This document shows positions 48,282 through 57,526 of a stretch of 64,000 nucleotides of DNA, piece by piece. The DNA lies in assembly GCA_017475555.1 (NCBI GenBank), contig JAFVFL010000019.1:124001-188000 (forward strand). The letters are read 5' to 3'. The DNA comes from Ruminococcus sp. GTDB lineage: Bacteria > Bacillota > Clostridia > Oscillospirales > Ruminococcaceae. A program made the position numbers and the translations under genes. Every line of letters begins with the position of its first letter. The stretch's first letter is position 1. The notes beneath the pieces are model-generated. The model saw only the letters and a program-made list of their open reading frames with translations. It was not told the DNA's origin and made no database searches.

Positions 48282-48874
48282 TACAGAACTCCTTTCGTTG
48301 AGAGAGACGAGCCGTCAGAGTTGCAGGTGACAGCTGTTTTCAGGGCATGAGCCACAGCCTTGTATATCGCCTCTGCCTTGTGGTGGTCGTTGGTGCCGTA
48401 GAGCACCTCGATGTGGAGCGTTATCCCGGCATTGAATGCAAAGGCACGGAAAAATTCCTCGGTCATGCACAGGTCGTACTGACCGCAGCTCTGGTTTGTA
48501 AATTCGCACAGGAACACAAGGAACGGACGATTTGACAGATCAAGGCTGCACCTTGCAAGTGCCTCGTCCATAGGGATATAGAACGTCCCATAACGCTGAA
48601 TGCCCGATTTATCGCCGAGAGCCTTACCCAGAGCCTGACCGAGGGCAATACCTGTGTCCTCGATCGAGTGGTGGCAGTCAACGTACAGATCGCCCTTGCA
48701 GCGGATAGTCATGCTTATTCCGCTGTGTACTGAGAGTGCTGTGAGCATATGGTCGAAGAAGCCTATCCCGGTGTCGATATCCGCCCTTCCGCAGCCGTCA
48801 AGCTCCACGCAGACATAGATATCTGTCTCCTTGGTTTTTCTTGCTATCTCAGCTTTTCTTATTGGTCTATCCAT
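48281..48874 (-). CDS. hisB: Imidazoleglycerol-phosphate dehydratase
   Basis: 197 residues, monofunctional. Metal ligands appear in GIGFFDHMLTALSVHSG, DCHHSIEDTGIALGQALG and GTNDHHKAEAIYKAVAHALK. No fused phosphatase domain as in E. coli HisB. Overlaps hisC by 8 nt. Confidence 0.97.
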   Translation of the reverse strand: MDRPIRKAEIARKTKETDIYVCVELDGCGRADIDTGIGFFDHMLTALSVHSGISMTIRCKGDLYVDCHHSIEDTGIALGQALGKALGDKSGIQRYGTFYIPMDEALARCSLDLSNRPFLVFLCEFTNQSCGQYDLCMTEEFFRAFAFNAGITLHIEVLYGTNDHHKAEAIYKAVAHALKTAVTCNSDGSSLSTKGVL

Positions 48875-49955
48875 TGACTATCTCCTCCAGTGCAGCAAAG
48901 AACCTGTCCATTTCCTCCGGAGTACCGACAGTTATCCGCAGTCTGCTGCTTATCTTCGGGTCACTCCACCAGCGGACGAATATGCTCTTTTCTTTGAGTG
49001 CCTTGAATATATTCTCCGCAGGAACAGACCTGTGTTCGGCAAAAATGAAGTTGCTGCGTGAATCTGTGAACGTGAATCCCAGCTCTGCGAGCCGCTTTTT
49101 TGCAAGCTCCCGTGTGACGATTATTTTGTCAACAGTCTCCGTAAAATACTCCCTGTCGCTGAGTGCAGCCGCACCGCACAGCTGAGTTATCCGGTTCATG
49201 GTATAGGAATTGACGGAGAACTTCACATCGTTCATGTATTTTATCAGCTTCTCGCTGCCGATCGCATAGCCTATGCGAATGCCAGCCATTGACCGGGATT
49301 TGGAGAACGTCTGTACAACGAGCAGGTTGTCATATTTCTCAATGAGCGGCAGACAGCTTGCTTTTCCCGAATCTCCGGCGAAGTCGATATATGCCTCGTC
49401 AACGATGACCACGCTGTCAGGATTGCTGCTGACTATCTGCTCTACCGTATCGGTCGATTCAAGTATCCCGGTCGGTGCATTTGGATTAGGGAAGATTATC
49501 CCGCCGTTTTCGATGAGATAATCCTCCGGGTCGATCGTGTAGTCCGAGCGGAGTGGTATACGCTGGTACGGTATCCTGTAGACCTCAGCCCATACATCAT
49601 AGAATGAGTAGGTAATATCCGGAAAGAGCAGGGGAGAGCCGGAATTGAAGAAGGTCATGAATGCCATAGAAAGCACATCATCAGAGCCTACGCCGACAAA
49701 TACCTGTGAGGGCTTTACACCGTAGAACTCAGCTATCGCATTCACAAGCACAGCAGAATCCGGGTCAGGATACAGCCGCAGCTCATCACAGTCAAAGCCG
49801 CTGAGTATTTCCTGTACTGCCGGAGCAGGCGGGTAGGGGTTCTCATTGGTGTTGAGCTTGACGACATTCCTCTCCTTTGGCTGCTCACCGGGGATATATG
49901 GCTCAACACGGCGGACGTTCCGCTCCCAGTCTGGTTTAAGCATCATCTGTTTCAC
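48867..49955 (-). CDS. hisC: Histidinol-phosphate aminotransferase
   Basis: 362 residues, fold-type I PLP enzyme. LNTNENPYPPAP near 34, the schiff-base Lys in TFSKSRSMAGIRIGYA (about 215-230) and the terminal Arg region RLRITVGTPEEMDRF are visible. It transaminates imidazole acetol phosphate using glutamate. The start overlaps the hisD stop. Confidence 0.95.
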   Translation of the reverse strand: MKQMMLKPDWERNVRRVEPYIPGEQPKERNVVKLNTNENPYPPAPAVQEILSGFDCDELRLYPDPDSAVLVNAIAEFYGVKPSQVFVGVGSDDVLSMAFMTFFNSGSPLLFPDITYSFYDVWAEVYRIPYQRIPLRSDYTIDPEDYLIENGGIIFPNPNAPTGILESTDTVEQIVSSNPDSVVIVDEAYIDFAGDSGKASCLPLIEKYDNLLVVQTFSKSRSMAGIRIGYAIGSEKLIKYMNDVKFSVNSYTMNRITQLCGAAALSDREYFTETVDKIIVTRELAKKRLAELGFTFTDSRSNFIFAEHRSVPAENIFKALKEKSIFVRWWSDPKISSRLRITVGTPEEMDRFFAALEEIVNG

Positions 49956-51244
49956 TCCTCATCCTCGAAGCGTACCTTTATCGCATTTGCGTGAGCTGTC
50001 AGACCCTCACGCTCCGCAATGAGAACGATATCGTTCTTAGCCTCACGGAGAGCGTCCTTTGTGTAGTATGTATAGCTTGTACGCTTGGTAAAGCTTGCAA
50101 CTCCGAGCGGCGAGAAGAAGCGTGCCGTGCCGCTTGTCGGAAGAACGTGATTAGGGCCGGCGTAGTAGTCGCCGAGCGGCTCAGAAGCATAGTGACCGAG
50201 GAATATCGAGCCGGCATTGTCAAGGCTTCCGAGCAGCTCGAACGGATCCTTCATCAGGACTTCAAGGTGCTCCGGAGCTATCTCGTTTGCAAGCTCAACG
50301 CACTTTTCACGGCTGTCAGCAACTATTATGACGCCGTAGTCATTCAGCGACTTTTCGATTATCTCACGCCTTTCAAGGTACTGCTTCTGCCGGTCTATCT
50401 CCTTAATTGTTTCGTCAGCAAGCTCCTCGCTCGTAGTCACCATTATCGCCGAGGCGAGAACGTCGTGCTCAGCCTGTGACATGAGGTCAGCCGCAGCGAA
50501 TTTCGGGTCAGCCGTCTCGTCAGCGATGACAAGTATCTCACTCGGCCCCGCTATCATGTCTATATCAACAACGCCGTACAGCAGCTTTTTTGCGGTAGCG
50601 ACGTAGATATTTCCGGGGCCGACTATCTTGTCGCACTTCGGTATCTCCTCAGTGCCGTAAGCAAGTGCCGCAATTGCCTGAGCACCGCCTGACATGAATA
50701 CTCTGTCAACTCCGCATACCGCCGCAGCAACGAGGATATCCTTGTTCGGAGTGCCGTCCTTCAGCGGAGGGGTGACCATGATTATCTCCTTGACACCGGC
50801 AATTTTCGCAGGAATGGCATTCATCAGAACGCTTGACGGATATGCCGCAGTACCGCCGGGAACGTAAAGTCCGACACGGGAAAGCCCACGGACTCTCTGA
50901 CCCATAACAACACCGTTGTCCTTTGCGGAAATGAAGCCCTGCTCGACCTGTCTCCTGTGGAAATCAGCAATATTCTCCTGAGCATTCAGAAGTGCATCAA
51001 CGAACTCCTGGTCAGCCTCAGTCAGAGCATCATTTATGACATCTCTCGGCACCTCATAGTATTTCGGGAGATTTCCGTCGAATTTCAGCGTATAATTCTT
51101 CACAGCCGTATCGCCGTTTTCTCTTACGTCCTCAATGATCGCCGAAACAGTCTCAGTTACCTTTTTGTTAGTTTCTCCGGCTCTTTTTCCAAGCTCAGAA
51201 AGGAAAGCGTATTCGTCCTTTCCGTTTGCATATATCTTCTTCAT
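49952..51244 (-). CDS. hisD: Histidinol dehydrogenase
   Basis: 430 residues. VPGGTAAYPSSVLMNAIPAK, DMIAGPSEILVIADETADP, SQAEHD (zinc and catalytic region) and NHVLPTSGTARFFSPLGV match HisD throughout. It oxidises histidinol to histidine in two NAD-dependent steps with zinc. Stop and start overlaps with hisC and hisG show tight coupling. Confidence 0.97.
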   Translation of the reverse strand: MKKIYANGKDEYAFLSELGKRAGETNKKVTETVSAIIEDVRENGDTAVKNYTLKFDGNLPKYYEVPRDVINDALTEADQEFVDALLNAQENIADFHRRQVEQGFISAKDNGVVMGQRVRGLSRVGLYVPGGTAAYPSSVLMNAIPAKIAGVKEIIMVTPPLKDGTPNKDILVAAAVCGVDRVFMSGGAQAIAALAYGTEEIPKCDKIVGPGNIYVATAKKLLYGVVDIDMIAGPSEILVIADETADPKFAAADLMSQAEHDVLASAIMVTTSEELADETIKEIDRQKQYLERREIIEKSLNDYGVIIVADSREKCVELANEIAPEHLEVLMKDPFELLGSLDNAGSIFLGHYASEPLGDYYAGPNHVLPTSGTARFFSPLGVASFTKRTSYTYYTKDALREAKNDIVLIAEREGLTAHANAIKVRFEDEE

Positions 51245-51873
51245 TACAGATTCTCCTCTATCTTTCTTATAAGTCCCTCTATTTCAGCCTGTCTCAGCTT
51301 TAAGCTTACTGTGTTTGCGATAAGTCTTGCAGAGATCGGTGCAACGTCCTCAATGACCTCAAGTCCGTTCTCTCTGAGGGTAGTGCCGGTCTCGACTATA
51401 TCCACTATCCCGTCAGCAAGCTCCAGCAGAGGAGCAAGCTCCACACTGCCCTCGATCTTGATTATCTCAGTATCCATGCCCTTTTTCTCAAAGAATGTCC
51501 TTGCGACGTTGGGGTACTTCGTGGCGATAGTCTTTATCCCGTAGCCGCTGTAGAAATCGCAGCCTTTTTTTGCGGCGAGGGCGAATTTACATCTTCCGAA
51601 GCCGAGGTCTACCATTTCAAAGAACTTGCCTCTCATCTCCATTATCGTGTCCTTGCCGACAACTCCGAGGTCACACGCACCATGCTCAACGTAGGTGATA
51701 ACATCATTTGCCTTAGCCAGCACTACCTCAAGATTTCCGTCCGGCACCGGGAGTATGAGCTTCCGTCCCTTTTCACGCACAGCAGTGCAGTCGAAGCCGA
51801 GCTTTTCAAGAAGTCCCACAGTGTCCTTTTCAAGCCTGCCCTTTGTCAGAGCCATTCTTATCGGTCTGTTCAT
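51244..51873 (-). CDS. hisG: ATP phosphoribosyltransferase catalytic subunit, short form
   Basis: 209 residues, so it lacks the C-terminal ACT-like regulatory domain of long HisG and needs HisZ, which is encoded just upstream. IRMALTKGRLEKDTVGLLEK, the GACDLGVVGKDTI segment and the phosphate loop DGIVDIVETGTTLRENGLEV are clear. It condenses ATP and PRPP, the first histidine step. ATGA overlap with hisZ. Confidence 0.96.
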   Translation of the reverse strand: MNRPIRMALTKGRLEKDTVGLLEKLGFDCTAVREKGRKLILPVPDGNLEVVLAKANDVITYVEHGACDLGVVGKDTIMEMRGKFFEMVDLGFGRCKFALAAKKGCDFYSGYGIKTIATKYPNVARTFFEKKGMDTEIIKIEGSVELAPLLELADGIVDIVETGTTLRENGLEVIEDVAPISARLIANTVSLKLRQAEIEGLIRKIEENL

Positions 51874-53066
51874 TCCTCTGTACCTCCCTCACTGCCGTCG
51901 ATCACAGCGACCTTCGGTATTTTCTTTTCTATCGCATATCCTCTTGCAGATTCAAGGTCATCAAACAGAGCGATCTCAGCACGCAGCCCCTGCTCACGCA
52001 GCTCCTGAGCCTTACGCAGAGCTTCTACCTCGCAGCCGTCCTCTGCATATACGAGCACATCAACTGACGGCATTGCCGGGAGGATACCATTTCTCTCGAT
52101 GACCTTCTGTATAGCATTTATGGACACCGCAAAACCTACAGCCGGAACGTCATATCCGAATTCTGATATCAGCTTGTCATATCTTCCGCCGGAGATGACC
52201 TCATCGCCGTGACCTTTGAGATACCCCTTGATTATCAGACCGGTGTAGTAGTCAGTTTTGTTGACGAGTCCAAGATCGACAGTGATATTGCCGTCGCCTC
52301 CGCATAAAGCACAGGCGTCAGAGTATATCTCATGCAGCTCATCGAGGAGCAGGCGTACATTTTCATCAGGGATAAGAGCCTCCGCCTTTTCAAATACCTC
52401 CTCACCGCCGAACAGTGCCGGGAGCTTTTTGAGTGCGTCAGTTACCGTACTGCTGCCGAAGGTATCGAGCAGGTCATTCAGTGCCGGGAAGTTTTTGCTT
52501 TCGATAAGTCTGCGTATACGCTCCTTTTCCTTATCCGAGGCATCAAGACGGCTAACAAGCTCCTTGAATACACCGATATGCCCCAGTTCAACAGAGAACT
52601 CCATACCGAAAGCCCTGAGAGAGTCGATAGCCGTTGAGATCACCTCAAGATCAGCCATTTTCAGCTGTGAGCCGATAAGCTCTATACCAGCCTGAGCAGT
52701 CTCATCGCTCCTGCCCTTCAGTGCGGGCTCAGTGGAGTATATAGCCTGTGAATAGCACAGCTTCAGGGGAAGGACAGCATCACGCAGTCTTGTTGCGACA
52801 ACTCTTGCGATAGGCATTGTTGAATCCGGACGCATTACGAGGAGCCTGCCCTTTGCGTCTGTCAGTTTATACAGATTCTCCTGCGGAAAATATCTTGAAT
52901 TAAGATTGAAAACGTCATAGAATTCAAGTCCGGGGGTTATCATTTCGTTATAGCCTCGGCTGCGGAATATCTCCAGCAGCGTGCTCTCGATATCCCGTCT
53001 GAGCACACATTCGCCGAACAGCAGGTCTTTGGTGCCCTCCGGGGTAATAAGGTCATAATATTTCAT
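51870..53066 (-). CDS. hisZ: ATP phosphoribosyltransferase regulatory subunit
   Basis: 398 residues, histidyl-tRNA-synthetase-like but without the anticodon-binding domain that a true HisRS would carry. LITPEGTKDLLF, the motif-2-like LLVMRPDSTMPIARVVATRL and the HisA-type SGGRYDKLISEFG are present. It pairs with the short HisG in a hetero-octamer and carries histidine feedback. First gene of the operon. Position next to short hisG makes the call firm. Confidence 0.94.
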   Translation of the reverse strand: MKYYDLITPEGTKDLLFGECVLRRDIESTLLEIFRSRGYNEMITPGLEFYDVFNLNSRYFPQENLYKLTDAKGRLLVMRPDSTMPIARVVATRLRDAVLPLKLCYSQAIYSTEPALKGRSDETAQAGIELIGSQLKMADLEVISTAIDSLRAFGMEFSVELGHIGVFKELVSRLDASDKEKERIRRLIESKNFPALNDLLDTFGSSTVTDALKKLPALFGGEEVFEKAEALIPDENVRLLLDELHEIYSDACALCGGDGNITVDLGLVNKTDYYTGLIIKGYLKGHGDEVISGGRYDKLISEFGYDVPAVGFAVSINAIQKVIERNGILPAMPSVDVLVYAEDGCEVEALRKAQELREQGLRAEIALFDDLESARGYAIEKKIPKVAVIDGSEGGTEE

Positions 53067-53104
53067 AGCATACCTCTTTTAATAAAATATATCAGGAATA
53101 CAGC

Positions 53105-53136
53105 AAAGTGCTGACGGCTGGGGCTGTCAGCACTTT
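53105..53136. promoter_or_regulatory. Hairpin in the his leader
   Basis: AAAGTGCTGAC with GTCAGCACTTT, an 11-bp stem with loop GGCTGGGGCT. It sits 39 nt before the hisZ start and 50 nt after polC. No U-run in either direction, so it could be a weak polC terminator or a his leader structure. No T-box fits in this short leader. Confidence 0.5.
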
Positions 53137-53148
53137 AGTCTGCTAACA

Positions 53149-53184
53149 TGATAATATGATAACATATTATCACAACAAAGTCAA
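53149..53184 (-). promoter_or_regulatory. His promoter with a 24-bp palindromic operator
   Basis: Minus strand TTGACT (53179-53184), 17-nt spacer, TATCAT (53156-53161). A perfect dyad TGATAATATG-ATAA-CATATTATCA (53149-53172) covers the spacer, the -10 and the start region, as expected of a repressor site. A HisR (YerC/TrpR-family) type regulator is one candidate. Confidence 0.62.
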
Positions 53185-53185
53185 G

Positions 53186-56100
53186 TCAAAAGAATGACAT
53201 CTGTGAAGATTCAGGCAGTTCGCCGAATGCACCTATACTTTTCAACACATCTATTGTTGTTTTTGATGCACCGCTCATCTGCTGGAATTCCTCGATCGAG
53301 ATGAATCCTCCCTGCTGTGCAGCCTCATACAGCCCCTTTGCAGCATTTTCACCTACGCCGGACATCGCAGAAAATGGTATCCTGAGCTTTCCGTCCTCGA
53401 TCAGGAAGTCCGTTGCGTGGGACTTGAAAATATCTATCGGCAGGAATTCAAAGCCTCTTGACAGCATTTCGTTAGTGATGAGGAGTATATCATGCAGATC
53501 ATTTTCCTTGTTTGACCGCTGATTACCAAGCTCCTCAAGCTCCCTTATCCTGCTGCGTACAGTGTCCCTGCCCCTCACAGCAAGCTCGGCGTCGAAATCC
53601 TCACCTCTGACCGAGAAGTATGTGGCGTAGTATTCAAGCGGCTTGTAGAGCTTGAACCAGCCCAGCTTTATCGCTGCGATAACATAAGCCGCAGCGTGAG
53701 CCTTAGGGAACATATACTTTATTTTCAGACAGCTTTCGATATACCAGTCCGGAACGTCGTGCTGCCTGAGCATTTCGATTATCTCCGGAGTGAACTCCTT
53801 GGGAGCCTTGCCCTTTCTCGTCCACTCCATTATCTTGAACGCCATTTTCGGCTCAACGCCCTTGTACAGCAGGTAAGTCATGATACTGTCTCTTGTTCCG
53901 ATAACGTCCGAAATCGTGCAGATGTTGTTGGCGATAAGCTCCTGAGCGTTGCCGAGCCATACGTCTGTACCGTGCGACAGACCCGATATCTGGAGGAAAT
54001 CGCTGAATTTTGTGGGCTTTGCATCGAGGAGCATACCGATCGTGAAATTAGTACCCATTTCCGGTATGCCGAGGCTTCCGGTCTTGCAGAAGATATCCTC
54101 AGGAGTTACACCGAGAACAGTGCAGTCGGTACACATTTTCGTCACCTGCGGGTCAGTTGTGGGAACGTCCTTTATCTTCATGCCCGTGAGGTCTTCGAGG
54201 TGCTTGTACAGTGTTGGTACTACGTGGCCAAGCTCGTCGAGCTTCAATATGGTATCGTGCATGGAGTTGAAGTCGAAGTGGGTAGTTATCACCTCGGAGT
54301 CCTCGGAATCCGCAGGGTGCTGGACGGGAGTGAAGTCGTAGACCTCAAAATCCGACGGCACAACGACCATTCCGCCCGGATGCTGACCGGTAGTCCTTTT
54401 TACACCGGTACAGCCGAGTGCGAGCCTGTTTATCTCGCTGTTGTTGAGCGTTATCTCACGCTCCTCGCAGTATTTTTTTACATAGCCGAATGCAGTTTTC
54501 TCCGCAACGGCAGATATAGTTCCAGCCTTGAAAACGTTCGCCTTTCCGAACAGCTTTTCAGTGTAGCGGTGGGCGTAGAACTGATATTCGTTGGAGAAAT
54601 TGAGGTCGATATCCGGAGCCTTGTCACCGTCAAAGCCGAGGAAGGTCTCAAATGGTATATCATGACCGTCCCTCGACAGCTCAGTGCCGCATTTCGGGCA
54701 TTTTTTCGCAGGAAGGTCAAAGCCTGAGCCATATTTTCCGTCGAGCATGAACTCGCTGTATCTGCATTCCGGGTTAGGGCAGATATAGTGCGGCGGCAGC
54801 GGATTTACCTCTGAGATACCAGCCATTGAAGCGACGAACGATGAACCGACAGAGCCTCGTGAGCCGACGAGGTAGCCGTTCTCAACGGAGTTCCACACCA
54901 GCTTCTGTGCGATGATATATAGTACCGAAAAGCCGTGCTTGATAATGGACGAAAGCTCTCTGTCGAGCCGTTTTTCGACAAGCTCCGGAAGAGGGTCGCC
55001 GTATATCTCATGAGCCTTGTCGTGGGTTATTTTTATCAGCTCTTCCTCAGCACCGTCGATCGTCGGAGTAAACGTGCCCTTTGGTATCGGGCGTACTTTT
55101 TCGATCATATCGGCAATGGCGTTGGTGTTGGTGATAACGACCTCCTTTGCCTTGTCAGCACCGAGGTATTCAAACTCCGCAAGCATTTCCTCAGTCGTCC
55201 GCAGGTACAGCGGCGGCTGGAAGTCGGTGTCCTTATATCCCATGCTTGCGAGGATTATCTTGCGGTATATTGCGTCCTTCGGGTCGATAAAGTGTACGTC
55301 GCACGTTGCACATACCGGTATGCCGAGCTTATCGCCGAGTGCTATGATACGCCGGTTGTAGTCCCTCAGCTCCTCGGTGCTCTCAGCCTTTCCGTCACGT
55401 ATCAGGAAATCGTTGTTGCACACTGGCTGTATCTCCAGATAGTCATAAAATCCCGCAAGCCTTTCCACAACATCATCCGGACGCTTGTTGAGCAGAGCCT
55501 GAAACAGCTCACCGGCTTCGCAGGCACTTCCGAAAAGAAGCCCCTCTCTGTGCTTTATCAGCTCAGATTTCGGGATAAGCGGATTCTTGTAGAAGTATTT
55601 CAGGTTGCTCATCGAGATGAGCTTGTAGAGGTTTTTCATTCCAGCCTGATTGCGGACGAGGATTATCTGGTGATAGCTCCTCAGCTTTTTTGTCTCCACC
55701 TCTCCGGCGAATTCATCTATCTGGCTGATGCTCTCCATTCCCTTGTCCATGAGCCTCTTGACGAGCTCTATGTATATCCTTGCAAGCATATACGCATCAT
55801 CTGAGGCGTGGTGGTGGTCAAACTTTCCGAGCTTCAGCTGCTTTGCAACAAGGTTCAGCTTGTGCCTGCCCATATTAGGCAGCATAGCCTGACACAGCAC
55901 AAGGGTGTCGATATAAGTGTAGTCAAAGGAGATATCCTGCCGCTTGCAGACCTCGTTTATCATGGTCGTATCGAAGCTTGCATTATGTGCGGCGAGGAGC
56001 GGCTTGTCACCGCAGAATTCCATGAACATACGCAGAGCCTCAGCCTCGCCGGGAGCATTTTTAACGTCCTCATCGGAAATGCCGGTAAGCTCTGTTATCT

Positions 56101-57517
56101 TCTCCGGGATATGCTTTCCGGGGTTGACCTTAGTGTTGAAGGTATCGGTGACCTGTAGATTTTTCAGCTTTACCGCACCTATTTCCGTCAGCCTGTCATT
56201 GGCAAAGCTCAGACCGGTAGTCTCGACATCAAAAATGATTATCTCGTCGTTCACGCCTCTGCTGTCGCTGCCGTTGAGTATAGTTTCCCGGTCGATATCG
56301 TTGACTACGTAAGCCTCGCAGCCGTAAATGACCTTGAAATCCTTGGGAGTGTTGTACATACAGTCCGGGAACGCCTGAACACAGCCGTGATCGGTGATCG
56401 CAAGAGCCTGATGTCCCCACGCAGCAGCACGTTTTATCAGAGTTACCGGGTCGGTAACGGCGTCCATAGCCGACATATTTGAATGACAGTGCAGCTCGAC
56501 ACGCTTTTCAGGATAGTTGTCCATACGTGGGATACGGCTCACCTTTATGATCGAAGCCGGGTCGAGCGTGATATCGTGGGCATAGGAGTCGTAGTCCACC
56601 TTGCCGTTGCAGAGCAGTGTCATTCCCTTTTTCAGCCCTGAGAGCTTGCCGATAAGCTCCTTGTCGGAGCTTTTGAGGAACACCTTCAGCATGAGCGAGC
56701 CGCTGTAGTCGGTGACACAAATGGTAAAGAGCAGCTTTTCGTTCCTCAGCTCCTTCTGCTCAGCTGCAAAGATATCTCCGACGATAACAGCCTTAGTGCC
56801 GAGGTTCTGCACCGCATCTGAGATCGGAACGGGCTTTTCACGGATAGCGTGACCCTTGATTATCTCCGCCGAGGCAGGGTCGAAGTCCACATCGAGAGAC
56901 AGCTCATCAGCCGGTGCATTCGGCACAGCCGATCTTGCCTCCTCACGCTTTTTCTCCTCCGGATCAGGCTCAGGAGCAAGCTGGTCGCTGTAGTCCGGTA
57001 TCTCCGGGGCAAGGCGTTTCATCATCGTGTCAAATTCATCATTTGAAAGCTCAGAGCTGCCCTCGAAGTCAACAGCTATCTTCTTGCCGAACTGATTATA
57101 TATCAGCTGGCACAGAGCAGTGCCGACACGCTCCTTTATCAGTATATCCATTCCCCCGTGAACGAGCTTTATCGTGAGCTTGTCATCTGTGAGGGAAAAT
57201 TCCGCATCATTGAAAAACCCGTTTACAAGCGGCTGGACACGCTTCAGCTGCTCCACGAGCACCTCCATGCAGTCAAGCCCGAACAGCTTTTCAGGGTATC
57301 TTGGCATGAGGCGGACTGAATCTATTTTCAGTGCATCTCTGGTCTGCTTTTCAAAAGCACTTATCTCTCCGGAGGTGAGCAGTGTGTCAAACAGAGCAAA
57401 GAAGCCCATGCTCATGAAGTTTTCGGAATAGGTAAGGCGGAATATCCTTCCGTTCCCGATGTTTTCCGGGATATCGGAGGTAAATCCGCTCAGGAAATCA
57501 GATAATTTTATATCCAT
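53186..57517 (-). CDS. polC: DNA polymerase III alpha subunit, PolC type
   Basis: 1443 residues, full length. N-terminal domain, OB-fold (about 235-330), PHP domain (RVELHCHSNMS near 335), with the DEDDh proofreading exonuclease inserted (FDVETTGLSFANDRLTEIGA near 423). The polymerase core includes PDIDLNFSNEYQ (catalytic Asp pair near 970) and the four-Cys zinc motif CPNPEC ... CPKCG (about 913-950). The C-terminal part ends with SQMSFF, a possible clamp-binding tail. It is the replicative polymerase of low-GC Gram-positives. Near the ispG stop the start has only a weak Shine-Dalgarno. Confidence 0.97.
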   Translation of the reverse strand: MDIKLSDFLSGFTSDIPENIGNGRIFRLTYSENFMSMGFFALFDTLLTSGEISAFEKQTRDALKIDSVRLMPRYPEKLFGLDCMEVLVEQLKRVQPLVNGFFNDAEFSLTDDKLTIKLVHGGMDILIKERVGTALCQLIYNQFGKKIAVDFEGSSELSNDEFDTMMKRLAPEIPDYSDQLAPEPDPEEKKREEARSAVPNAPADELSLDVDFDPASAEIIKGHAIREKPVPISDAVQNLGTKAVIVGDIFAAEQKELRNEKLLFTICVTDYSGSLMLKVFLKSSDKELIGKLSGLKKGMTLLCNGKVDYDSYAHDITLDPASIIKVSRIPRMDNYPEKRVELHCHSNMSAMDAVTDPVTLIKRAAAWGHQALAITDHGCVQAFPDCMYNTPKDFKVIYGCEAYVVNDIDRETILNGSDSRGVNDEIIIFDVETTGLSFANDRLTEIGAVKLKNLQVTDTFNTKVNPGKHIPEKITELTGISDEDVKNAPGEAEALRMFMEFCGDKPLLAAHNASFDTTMINEVCKRQDISFDYTYIDTLVLCQAMLPNMGRHKLNLVAKQLKLGKFDHHHASDDAYMLARIYIELVKRLMDKGMESISQIDEFAGEVETKKLRSYHQIILVRNQAGMKNLYKLISMSNLKYFYKNPLIPKSELIKHREGLLFGSACEAGELFQALLNKRPDDVVERLAGFYDYLEIQPVCNNDFLIRDGKAESTEELRDYNRRIIALGDKLGIPVCATCDVHFIDPKDAIYRKIILASMGYKDTDFQPPLYLRTTEEMLAEFEYLGADKAKEVVITNTNAIADMIEKVRPIPKGTFTPTIDGAEEELIKITHDKAHEIYGDPLPELVEKRLDRELSSIIKHGFSVLYIIAQKLVWNSVENGYLVGSRGSVGSSFVASMAGISEVNPLPPHYICPNPECRYSEFMLDGKYGSGFDLPAKKCPKCGTELSRDGHDIPFETFLGFDGDKAPDIDLNFSNEYQFYAHRYTEKLFGKANVFKAGTISAVAEKTAFGYVKKYCEEREITLNNSEINRLALGCTGVKRTTGQHPGGMVVVPSDFEVYDFTPVQHPADSEDSEVITTHFDFNSMHDTILKLDELGHVVPTLYKHLEDLTGMKIKDVPTTDPQVTKMCTDCTVLGVTPEDIFCKTGSLGIPEMGTNFTIGMLLDAKPTKFSDFLQISGLSHGTDVWLGNAQELIANNICTISDVIGTRDSIMTYLLYKGVEPKMAFKIMEWTRKGKAPKEFTPEIIEMLRQHDVPDWYIESCLKIKYMFPKAHAAAYVIAAIKLGWFKLYKPLEYYATYFSVRGEDFDAELAVRGRDTVRSRIRELEELGNQRSNKENDLHDILLITNEMLSRGFEFLPIDIFKSHATDFLIEDGKLRIPFSAMSGVGENAAKGLYEAAQQGGFISIEEFQQMSGASKTTIDVLKSIGAFGELPESSQMSFF

Positions 57518-57526
57518 AGCATTATC

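Noticed and set aside
53067-53185. T-box riboswitch for the his operon
   Set aside because: The leader is only about 80 nt and lacks the T-box sequence and specifier stem.
53696-54727. 343-codon open frame on the plus strand inside polC
   Set aside because: PolC is conserved across this whole region in the other strand; the antisense frame has no recognisable family or start signal.
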